Both the position numbers and the translations under genes were made by a program. Shown here piece after piece: positions 26,018-34,300 of a DNA stretch of 64,000 nucleotides. The stretch is from assembly GCA_029432775.1 (NCBI GenBank), contig JAROAZ010000014.1, positions 62,001-126,000 of the forward strand, read 5' to 3'. The stretch is from Pontiellaceae bacterium B12227. GTDB lineage: Bacteria; Verrucomicrobiota; Kiritimatiellia; Kiritimatiellales; Pontiellaceae. Every line of letters starts with the position of its first letter. Position 1 is the stretch's first letter. The notes under the pieces are model-generated. The model made no database searches and was not told the origin of the DNA. It worked only from the letters and a program-made list of their open reading frames with translations.

Positions 26018-27589
26018 ATGAAGAAAATTGTACCCGTATTTTTGCTGTTTACTGTTTTACTGCTCTCCTCGTTCGGCCAGTTTGGCGACCCGTTCGGAGT
26101 TGAAGTCAATCTGGAAGGCGATCAGGTGAAGGTCGATGTCACCGTTCCGCCGGAACATTATCTTTATGCGGATCATTTTACGGTCACTGATGCGCTCGGC
26201 AATGAGCAGCAGGCTTCTACGCTGCCGCCGACTCAAAGCATCACCGATCCCAACTCGGGAAAGCCCAAACCGGTGTTTGCCGAAAACTTCAGTGCGCTGT
26301 TTTCGTGGGCGCCACAGGGCGAGGGGGCCGCAGCCATTCATGTAAAATACTGGGGTTGCAATGATGAGGTCTGCTTTATTCCACAGAACAAGGTGGTGGA
26401 GCTTGCAGGACATTCGCTGGTGCCGGAGGTTTCAAGTTCTGAATCTGTTTCCAGTGATTGGAAAACCGAACTGGAAAATTTTGAAGTGACGGCGGTGCAC
26501 TCCGGCGGATTGAATGCCGAAGATTTTCTGGCGTTTATCGGTCAGGAGGGAGGCGTTACTGAAGGGGAGAAGGTTGGTCTGTTTAAACTGTTTCTGACGG
26601 ACCCGGTTGCCTTTGTCCGGGAGTCCGGTTTTTTGCTGGCCATCATTTTTATTCTGGTCGGTGGACTTGCGCTGAATCTGACGCCGTGCGTATTGCCGAT
26701 GATTCCGATCAATCTGGCCATTATCGGGGCCGGAGCGCAGGCCGGTTCAAAAGGGCGCGGTTTTGCGTTGGGCGCCACCTACGGGCTGGGTATTGCGCTC
26801 GTATACGGGCTGCTCGGCGTCATTGTGGTGCTGACAGGATCGCAATTTGGAACCATTCAGGCCAATCCCTGGTTTAATCTGGGTATTGCCGTCATATTTG
26901 TGGTGCTCGCGTTGGCGATGTTCGATGTATTCCATATCGATTTTTCCCGCTTCCAGTCGAAGATGGGCGGCGGCGAGCAAAAGCAGGGCAGTTTTGCTGT
27001 GGCGTTGATGATGGGGGCCGTTGCGGCGCTGCTGGCCGGTGCCTGCGTGGCACCAGTGGTGATTGCGGTGCTCCTGCTGGCTGCAAATATCTATGAAATC
27101 AACACGGTTGCAGGATTGGCGCTACCCTTTGTGCTGGGGCTGGGAATGGCATTGCCGTGGCCTTTTGCGGGGGCTGGGCTCTCGTTTCTTCCAAAGCCTG
27201 GAAAATGGATGGAATATGTGAAATATGGCTTCGGTGTGCTGATCATCGCGTTTGCGTTTTATTACGGAGTTCTGAGCTACCGAGCTTTCCGTCCGGTTGA
27301 AGTGACCAGCGGGATTGATGGACGCACCAATGCCGGTTTTGCTGACACGCTTCAGCAGGCCCGGAAGGGGGGCAGGCCGGTTGTGATTGATTTCACCGCA
27401 AGCTGGTGCAAGAACTGTGCGGTCATGGAAAAAACCACGTTTAAGGATAGCCTCGTCATTGCGGCCCTTGAGGACTTTGAGTTCATCAAATATGTTGCTG
27501 AAGATCCGGATAATGCCAATACAAAGGCGGTGATGCAGCACTTCGGGGCGCAGGGGCTGCCTACGCTCGTACTGCTGAATGCAAAATAA
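26018..27589 (+). CDS. dsbD: Thiol:disulfide interchange protein DsbD-like, short C-terminus
   Basis: 523 residues. A signal peptide precedes a DsbD-alpha domain with YWGCNDEVC near residue 110. The membrane core starts about residue 205 with NLTPCVLPM and, later, AGACVAPVV, the paired cysteines that carry electrons across the membrane. The C-terminal thioredoxin-like domain has ASWCKNC at about 464-467. DsbD passes reducing power from cytoplasmic thioredoxin to periplasmic proteins. The chain ends at GLPTLVLLNAK, about 25 residues earlier than typical DsbD, lacking the last strand and helix. Two hairpins follow the stop at once. Palindrome variants lie at 26449 (SSDWK) and 27189 (LPKPGK). 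Confidence 0.9.
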   Translation: MKKIVPVFLLFTVLLLSSFGQFGDPFGVEVNLEGDQVKVDVTVPPEHYLYADHFTVTDALGNEQQASTLPPTQSITDPNSGKPKPVFAENFSALFSWAPQGEGAAAIHVKYWGCNDEVCFIPQNKVVELAGHSLVPEVSSSESVSSDWKTELENFEVTAVHSGGLNAEDFLAFIGQEGGVTEGEKVGLFKLFLTDPVAFVRESGFLLAIIFILVGGLALNLTPCVLPMIPINLAIIGAGAQAGSKGRGFALGATYGLGIALVYGLLGVIVVLTGSQFGTIQANPWFNLGIAVIFVVLALAMFDVFHIDFSRFQSKMGGGEQKQGSFAVALMMGAVAALLAGACVAPVVIAVLLLAANIYEINTVAGLALPFVLGLGMALPWPFAGAGLSFLPKPGKWMEYVKYGFGVLIIAFAFYYGVLSYRAFRPVEVTSGIDGRTNAGFADTLQQARKGGRPVVIDFTASWCKNCAVMEKTTFKDSLVIAALEDFEFIKYVAEDPDNANTKAVMQHFGAQGLPTLVLLNAK

Positions 27590-27621
27590 AAAAACGGCGG
27601 TCGAGCTGAGCTCGATCGCCG
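27588..27621 (-). terminator. Hairpin with T-tract on the minus strand
   Basis: A 12-pair stem (27595-27606 with 27610-27621, one G-U, 3-base loop) is followed on the minus strand by seven T residues. It lies about 60 bases downstream of the minus-strand lipoprotein gene and directly abuts the dsbD stop. Confidence 0.75.
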
Positions 27622-27640
27622 GACAGATGTCGAATATGAA

Positions 27641-27671
27641 GGGCGGCTGAACGAGCCGCCCTTTCGTTTTT
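27641..27671 (+). terminator. Intrinsic terminator of dsbD
   Basis: GGGCGGCT/AGCCGCCC stem with a 5-base loop (27641-27661) followed by TTTCGTTTTT on the plus strand, 51 bases after the dsbD stop. Confidence 0.8.
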
Positions 27672-27680
27672 GCCGTCGGC

Positions 27681-28295
27681 TTATTTCAGCATGCCGTTAC
27701 GGTGGAGATCGCGGGTTACAGCTTTAATGATGATGCCCATGTTCTCCAGGTCAGAGCGGTCGTCAAAAATGCTCTTGCGGCCACTCCAGACCAACTTCTT
27801 CGATTCCACATCATAGATGTTGGTTTCGAGGAAAAATTCCATGTAGCTGCTGACTGTGGCCGTGTTGGCGCTCAGCGTGTAACCGAAGTTATAATAGCCG
27901 TAGTAATCGTTGTTATAGGGGGAGGCCGTATAGCCGATGCCGACGAGCTCATCGCGGTTCTTACCGTCGATCACGTGGGTCATGATCAGGGTCTTGACCT
28001 GATTCTCTTTGAGCAGGGCTTCCAGCGCCTCCTTTTCAATTTTTCCAACCGCATCCTGGCTGGCGTGCAGCGAGCCGGCCGGGACGTAGGCCAGCAGTTC
28101 ATTCACGAACAGGGCTTCATATTGCCGGCAGAGCGTTTCGCTGTCGGCCATAGCCAGCACCATGGTTTTTCCCAGGGTATGGTTTTTAAATTCGGGATTG
28201 CTCCACGACTGCTGCTTGCCGCTGCGCATTTGGCAGGAGGAGAGCACGCAGGCCAGGGCTGCGGCGAAGAGAGGGGCCATTATTCTGTTAGTCAT
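27681..28295 (-). CDS. Putative lipoprotein of unknown function
   Basis: About 204 residues. MTNRIMAPLFAAALACVLSSC is a lipoprotein signal with an LSSC lipobox. The mature part has a repeated-looking TLGKTMVLAMADS segment and a tyrosine/asparagine-rich loop (ASPYNNDYYGYYNFGYTL), then ETNIYDVESKKLVWSGR. The layout recalls small outer-membrane lipoproteins with a conserved stress- or assembly-related fold, but I cannot name the family. A GTG at 28310 is in frame; the ATG at 28295 fits the signal peptide better. It follows the Dabb lipoprotein gene with almost no gap and is probably co-transcribed. Confidence 0.8.
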   Translation of the reverse strand: MTNRIMAPLFAAALACVLSSCQMRSGKQQSWSNPEFKNHTLGKTMVLAMADSETLCRQYEALFVNELLAYVPAGSLHASQDAVGKIEKEALEALLKENQVKTLIMTHVIDGKNRDELVGIGYTASPYNNDYYGYYNFGYTLSANTATVSSYMEFFLETNIYDVESKKLVWSGRKSIFDDRSDLENMGIIIKAVTRDLHRNGMLK

Positions 28296-28310
28296 TGTAG
28301 TCCGATCCAC

Positions 28311-28694
28311 TTATTGATTGAGGGAGATATAATCGATTTCCTGAAAATCCGCCACTTCCTTCAGCCAGACCTCCTGCACAAAGGCGACATGTTCGGGGTG
28401 CGTGTTATAGCCGTCATAGGCCGCCTGATCCGCAAACTCCATGGAAAGGCCATAGTCGAATTCGTTTTTCGGGCTGACTTCTTCCAGTATCTGATAATTT
28501 CCAACCCCTGGAATCGAGGAAAGTGCCGCTGCTTTGGTCAGGAAGACCTGTTCGGCGTCCGATCCTTTATCGTGTTTGAGTTTAAAGAAAACGGAATGCG
28601 TAATCATGGATTGGTCCTCAGTTGGGGTTGATGTGGTGGTGCAGCCGGCGATCAGGCAGGCCGCCGCCAACGCAATTACAGTTTGTTTGAGCAT
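28311..28694 (-). CDS. Lipoprotein with stress-responsive Dabb (dimeric alpha/beta barrel) domain
   Basis: 127 residues. MLKQTVIALAAACLIAGC is a lipoprotein signal ending in LIAGC. From about residue 30 the sequence MITHSVFFKLKHDKGSDAE and FDYGLSMEFADQAAYDGYNTHPEHVAFVQE matches the Dabb family, small ferredoxin-like folds that dimerise. A periplasmic or outer-membrane lipid-anchored Dabb protein is less common than the cytoplasmic form. Its function is unknown. A palindrome variant (28499) encodes IPGVGN. Confidence 0.85.
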   Translation of the reverse strand: MLKQTVIALAAACLIAGCTTTSTPTEDQSMITHSVFFKLKHDKGSDAEQVFLTKAAALSSIPGVGNYQILEEVSPKNEFDYGLSMEFADQAAYDGYNTHPEHVAFVQEVWLKEVADFQEIDYISLNQ

Positions 28695-28830
28695 GGTTTG
28701 TCCCTTTCAGTTAATCGTCAGAGAGTATTGAAAACAGAAATCCGGTGCAAACACGGAGTGGTCCGGTTTGAGGAGGGGCGGTTGTCATAAATAATTAATA
28801 AAAAGCCGGGAGCAGATGCGAAGCGCGGGC

Positions 28831-29451
28831 TTAAACTGCGTCCGCATCCTTGTCGGCCAATTTTCTGCACATATATACCACATGTCTGGGATCTGGCTGG
28901 TCGCGCTCCATGATAATGAATTCGCATCCGCATTGTTCCATTATCCGTAGATATTCAAGGTAATGCAGTGAGCCGTATTCAAATCCCACTCCGTTCATAT
29001 CTTCGCCGATGATATCACCATGCGTATGACTGCCGGTAAACAACAACACGCCATCAGGGGAGAGGAGGCCACACAGCTTCTCAATAATCGGTTTCTGTTG
29101 GGCGCAGGGCGCATGAAATATGCTGTCCCATGCAATAATCAGGTCAAAACGTTCTGCTGATTTCCAGGAAAGGAGATCTGTATGTATGAAGTGGACATCG
29201 CGGTGTTTTTTCTGTGCAAGGCGGATCATCCCTTCAGATACATCAAGCGCCGTCAGCGAGAATCCGGCGGAGAGGATCGAGTTGATGATGCGGCCGCCGC
29301 TGCCGCAACCGACATCCAGGGCACTCCCTTTGTTCTGAACTCTTTGAATGGCCCGTTCCACATACTCAACTCCGTATTTCGAGTCTTTGATGCCGTTGTC
29401 CCACCATTCAGCTATCCGGGAGTAATGTTCTCCGAGTGTTTGTGAATCCAT
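28831..29451 (-). CDS. Class I SAM-dependent methyltransferase
   Basis: About 206 residues. Motif I ALDVGCGSGGRI, post-I acid LTALDVSEGM, and motif II DLIIAWDSIFHAP define a Rossmann-fold methyltransferase. The substrate cannot be told. The ATG at 29451 gives MDSQTLGEHYSRIAEWWD, a typical start for this type; an upstream in-frame ATG (29520) adds a hydrophobic segment without family similarity. Confidence 0.88.
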   Translation of the reverse strand: MDSQTLGEHYSRIAEWWDNGIKDSKYGVEYVERAIQRVQNKGSALDVGCGSGGRIINSILSAGFSLTALDVSEGMIRLAQKKHRDVHFIHTDLLSWKSAERFDLIIAWDSIFHAPCAQQKPIIEKLCGLLSPDGVLLFTGSHTHGDIIGEDMNGVGFEYGSLHYLEYLRIMEQCGCEFIIMERDQPDPRHVVYMCRKLADKDADAV

Positions 29452-29533
29452 ATTCTTTCTCTGATGTGCTGGATGAGTTTCCTGAATCAAACGGATTAAT
29501 GAAACCGCGAACACAAACAATTGTTCGGGGCCG

Positions 29534-29875
29534 CTATTTTTCTATTTCATCTAAATGAAAAACACGCTTCAAAATCATAAACTCTCTTACTGTTGCAACC
29601 TTCCGGTAGCTGATGCTCAGTGGAATAATGAATGCCGAACCAAGAATAACAATGCCAGACAGCACGGCAGGATATTCCCGGATGAATGGCTGTAAGCTGA
29701 GAACCAGCATCAGCATGACAATGGCGAACATTGTGCCGTAGATCCCTTCGGCGCCTCGGGTTGCAACTGCCAGGTCTGTGCCATTGGCGATTTTCTTCTT
29801 TTTAACTCCAACCAAAATGGCGTGAGCTTTCTCCGCAGTCATTTTGCTGACATCAACATTAATGATTGTTCTCAT
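29534..29875 (-). CDS. Small two-helix membrane protein, unknown function
   Basis: 113 residues with two hydrophobic helices (about 48-66, TMFAIVMLMLVLSLQPF, and 70-88, AVLSGIVILGSAFIIPL) between a lysine-rich N-terminal part and a charged tail. No family was recognised. GAGG lies 9 bases before the ATG, which supports translation. It lies between the phosphorylase and methyltransferase genes on the same strand. Confidence 0.65.
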   Translation of the reverse strand: MRTIINVDVSKMTAEKAHAILVGVKKKKIANGTDLAVATRGAEGIYGTMFAIVMLMLVLSLQPFIREYPAVLSGIVILGSAFIIPLSISYRKVATVREFMILKRVFHLDEIEK

Positions 29876-29928
29876 ACCTTTTTCCTCAGCGATTAGTGGG
29901 GGCGTTCAAAGATCTCTCTGGTGGTCGG

Positions 29929-31203
29929 CTAGGATTCGATGATTTCCAGAATCAGGGGTGGGGGCTCAACTGCTTGATCTGCAATCCGGAAGGCGGGTTC
30001 CAGGGTTTGGAAAAGGGCGGTTTGGTCTTCGTGTCCATTGGAGTGGACGATGCAGAGCGGTTCGCCTTTTTCGATGCGCTCGCCGATTTTCCGAAGGTTG
30101 GAAATGCCGACGGCGTGGTCGATGGTGTCGGTGGTTTTGGCGCGCCCGGCGCCGAGCAGAAGAGAGGCGCGGCCGATGGCCTCGGCATCGCATTTTGAAA
30201 TGAAGCCCGATTGCGGAGCGGGCAGTGGAATCTGTTTTCCAGCGGTTGGAAGTCCGGCCGCGAGATCGCCGCCGTGGCAGGTGACCATCTGTTCGAATTT
30301 CTGCAGAGCGGTGCCGTTTTCCAATGCCTGGAAAATTCCGGGATCGGGGATCCCGGCTACAGCAAGCATGTGTTCGGCGAGGGTGATGGTGAGGCCCTGT
30401 GAATCGGCGGGCCCTTTTCCGGATAGAATATCGAGCGATTCCTGCACTTCGAGCGCGTTGCCGACGGTGGTGCCGAGGGGCTGGTTCATGTCGGTGATAA
30501 GGGCAGTCACCTTTTTGCCCATGGCAACACCGGTGTCGACGAGGCCTTTGGCGAGGGCCCGGGCGTTTTCAATATTCTTCATGAAGGCGCCGGAACCGCA
30601 CTTGACGTCGAGGACGAGCGAGTCGATGCCTTCGGCCATTTTTTTGGACATGATGGAGGAGACGATGAGCGGGATGGAGGGCACGGTGGCAGTGACGTCG
30701 CGCAGGGCGTAGAGTTTTTTGTCGGCCGGGGCAATTTCGGCGGTCTGGCCGATCATGGAGCAACCGACGGCTTTCAGGGTCTGGAAGAATTCGGGCTCGG
30801 AGAGGCCGACGCGGTAGCCGGCAATGGACTCGAGTTTATCGAGGGTGCCGCCGGTGATGCCGAGTCCGCGGCCGGAGATCATGGGGACGGTGCCGCCACA
30901 GGCGGCGACGAGGGGGGCGAGGGGAATGGATATTTTGTCGCCGATGCCGCCGGTGGAGTGTTTGTCGACCTTAACGCCGCGAATGGAATCGGGATCAATT
31001 ACTTTCCCTGATTCCATCATGGCGAGGGTGAGGTCGGCTGTTTCGCGGGGCGTCATTCCGTTAAAGTAGATGGCCATGGCGAGGGCCGACATCTGGTAGT
31101 CGGGGATATCGCCTTTAGTGTAGCCGTCGATGAAATCGCGGATTTCATTGGAGTCGAGTTCCGCGCCGTCCCGTTTCTTTTCGATAATCCATTGAGGTAA
31201 CAT
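29929..31203 (-). CDS. deoA: Pyrimidine-nucleoside / thymidine phosphorylase
   Basis: 424 residues. It cleaves thymidine, deoxyuridine or uridine with phosphate. The conserved VDKHSTGGIGDK phosphate-binding segment, SGRGLGITGGTLDKLESI and VLDVKCGSGAFMK are all present. Length suits the family. Whether it is strictly a thymidine (deoA) or broader pyrimidine (pdp) enzyme cannot be settled by sight. No SD is obvious. The 3-prime third contains four near-consensus palindromes within 336 bases (29998, 30089, 30237, 30319), encoding FQTLE, ISNLRK, LPTAGK and FQALEN. Confidence 0.95.
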   Translation of the reverse strand: MLPQWIIEKKRDGAELDSNEIRDFIDGYTKGDIPDYQMSALAMAIYFNGMTPRETADLTLAMMESGKVIDPDSIRGVKVDKHSTGGIGDKISIPLAPLVAACGGTVPMISGRGLGITGGTLDKLESIAGYRVGLSEPEFFQTLKAVGCSMIGQTAEIAPADKKLYALRDVTATVPSIPLIVSSIMSKKMAEGIDSLVLDVKCGSGAFMKNIENARALAKGLVDTGVAMGKKVTALITDMNQPLGTTVGNALEVQESLDILSGKGPADSQGLTITLAEHMLAVAGIPDPGIFQALENGTALQKFEQMVTCHGGDLAAGLPTAGKQIPLPAPQSGFISKCDAEAIGRASLLLGAGRAKTTDTIDHAVGISNLRKIGERIEKGEPLCIVHSNGHEDQTALFQTLEPAFRIADQAVEPPPLILEIIES

Positions 31204-31319
31204 GGGATCAGAATAGTGGGAGGGTTGTCTTATGCCACGTTTTTAATATAGTTTTTCTCTGTGGCGCACTCTGTTAGCATTTACGTCCAACACCGCCGTG
31301 CGAAGGAGCATTTTTGGAT

Positions 31320-34300
31320 ATGATGAAAGCAATAAAGCTGTTTTTGATCTGCCTGCTGGCCGGGGCCCGGTTTTCTGCGTACGGAGCCGAAGAGGAAGTT
31401 CGAACCGTTCGAGTGGGAATATTTCAGGTGGAACCGCTGAATTTTACGAACGCAACCGGGAAGGCGGACGGGCTGAATCCGGATCTGTTGCGCGAAATTT
31501 CCGGCCAACTCAACCGGTGGCAACCGGTGTTTGTTCCGGTGACCTGGGCGGAAGGGCTCGCGCAACTGCAGAGCGAGCAGATCGACGTGATGATGTCGGT
31601 GACCAAGACGCTGGAGCGCACCAAGGTGATGGATTATTCCACTGTGCCCGTGCTGGAGGTGTGGGGGCAGGTTTATGTGCTCAGGGGGTCGGGCATTGAG
31701 AGCACATACGATCTTGAAAGCTGCAGTATCGGTTTGGTCAAGGCAGACATCCATGGCAAAAACTTCATCCGGCTGGCTGATGCTTACGGCATTAACTACG
31801 ACATTGTAGAGTATGGTTCCCATCGGGAGGTCCTTGCCGCCGTTGCCGCGGGGGAAGTCATGGCGGGCGTGGTGCCGAGTCATTTCGGATTGCGGCAGAG
31901 TACGCGCTATGCCGTCGTGGGCACCCCCATTCAGTTTTCCCCGGCACCGATCTATTTTGCCGTTAAGAAGGGGCTGAATGCAGATGTTATCGCGGATATC
32001 GATTCCGTGATGATGTCCTGGAAAGAGGATGAGAACTCTTACTATTACAAGCGCTTTTCCTACTGGTTCGCGAGAAACCTTTCCTGGAACGAATCGGTGC
32101 CGGTCTGGCTGAAAGTCGTAGTCGTGATCACGCTGGCAACTACGCTGTTGTTGCTCTTTCTCAGCTGGCTGCTTAAGCATCAGGTGAAAATGCGGACCCT
32201 GGAGCTGAGTGAGAGTGAGGAGCGCTACCGGTTGATTGTGGAAAATCAATCGGATCTGGTGGTGAAGGTGGATAAGGCCGGACGTTTCAGTTATGTGAGC
32301 CCTTCGTATTGCGATGTATTTGGAAAGACGGAGGAGGAGCTGATCGGAAACAAATTTCTGCCGCTGGTACATGAAGATGACCATGCTTCAACGGAGCAGG
32401 AGTTTATGAAAATTTTTACTCCTCCGCATACCGCCTATATTGAGCAACGGGCTTTGACCCGCCACGGCTGGCGCTGGTTTTCGTGGCACGACTCGGCCAT
32501 TCTGGATGAGGAGGGACTGGTTCAGGATATCATCGGTATCGGCCGGGACATTACGGCGCGCAAGGAGGCGGAAGAAGCTTCAAGAAAGAGTTCGGAGCGC
32601 CTGGAACTGGCCACCCGTGCCGGGCAGGTGGGCATCTGGGAATATGAGCTTTCAGAGGACAAACTCATCTGGGATGACCAGATGTTCAAGATCTATGATG
32701 TGGAGCGCAGTACGTTCAGCGGCAAGCTCGAGGCGTGGGAGCAGACGTTGCATCCGGATGATCTGGAGTCCGCACGGGCGATCTTCCGAAAGGCCATTGA
32801 GAGCGGCCATACGTTCGAGACGGAGTTCAGGGTTATCGGGCAGAGCAGGCAGGTTAAGCATATTCGTGCTTTGGCCGACCTGGAGCGGGATGAGCAAGGA
32901 AATCCGGTCCGTGCTATCGGCATGAACTGGGATGTCTCGGCGCAACGGCAAATGGTGGCCGCTCTGACGGCCAGCGAGCGCGATTATCGGCAGCTGTTCG
33001 AAAATATGACCACCGGTTTTCTGCAACTGGAAGTCATGACTAATGCCGCAGGTTCGCCGAGCGCTTTTCGAATCGTACAGGTTAATGAGGCCGGATGCTC
33101 GATGACCCGGCTGAGCCGGAACCAGCTGATTGGTCATACGCTGAGCGAAGTTTTCCACCCCTTGGAAGAGCAGTGGTTTGATGTCTTGTCGAAGGTGGCA
33201 ATCACGGGAAAAGCTTCGGCTTATGAAAATCGAATCGAGGCCTTGGATCTGGTGCTTTCGGCCTGGATTTTTGTTCCGAAACCCGGATTTATCGCGTTGG
33301 TTGTTTCTGATAATACGGCCCGCCGGATGGCTGAAGACGCGGTGCTTCGTGCCCAGCAGCAGCTGGAGCATATTGTAAACAATACGAAGGATGTTATCTG
33401 GCAGATTGATCTGCAGGGTAATTATATATATGCGAACGTTTCTGCTGAAGCGCTCACCGGTTATAAAATGGATCAGATTCTGAAGATGAATGTGCTCCAG
33501 CTGATTACGACGGACTTCCATGAAATGGCGAAAACACGCCTGAAAAACAGAATTGCGGGCAATCCGGATGAAGAGGACTATTCCTTCACGATCCGCTGTG
33601 CTGACGGATCGGTGAAGTGGCTTGAGCTATCGACCAACGAAGTGTACGGAAATGATGGGGAATTAGAGGCCATTCAGGGGGTTGCGCGCGATATTACGGT
33701 GCGCAAAAAAGCGGAGCGCGAGCTGGAAGAGTCCCGGCAGTTTCTACGTAACATTCTTGATATGATTCCGGTGGGTGTGTTTTGGAAAGACATCGACCTG
33801 AACTATCTGGGAGGAAATAAGACCTTTTTCAATGCACTCGGTTACTCTGAAATGGAAGAGATTATCGGGAAGGATGATTTTTCAATCAACGAAGACGGGG
33901 CGTTGGCTGAGACGTATCAGGCTGTCGACCGTCAGGTTCTGGCGACGGGCGAATCTCTTTTCAATTACGATAATACGCTGAAGGGCAAGGACGGGACGGT
34001 TTACGACTTGCTGAGCTCTAAAATGCCTCTGAGGAATGTGGATGGAGAAATCGTCGGGGTTCTCGGGGCCTATGTTGATATGACCGAGCAGAAAGCCGCA
34101 GAGCAGAAGCTGGAAGAATCCCGCCATTTCCTGCGCAGTATTATCGATACCATACCGGCGCGTGTTTTCTGGAAGGATAAGGATTCGGTCTACCTGGGTT
34201 GTAACCTCGCTTTTGCCGAGGATTCGGGGGTGGGCCGGCCGGAGGATCTGGTCGGGAAGTCAGACTATGATATGAGCTGGTCGACAGAAGAGGCCGATCT

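Noticed and set aside
30772..30786. Further weak palindrome candidates such as those at 30772, 36426 and 59061
   Set aside because: Three or more mismatches; left out of the count to avoid inflating it.
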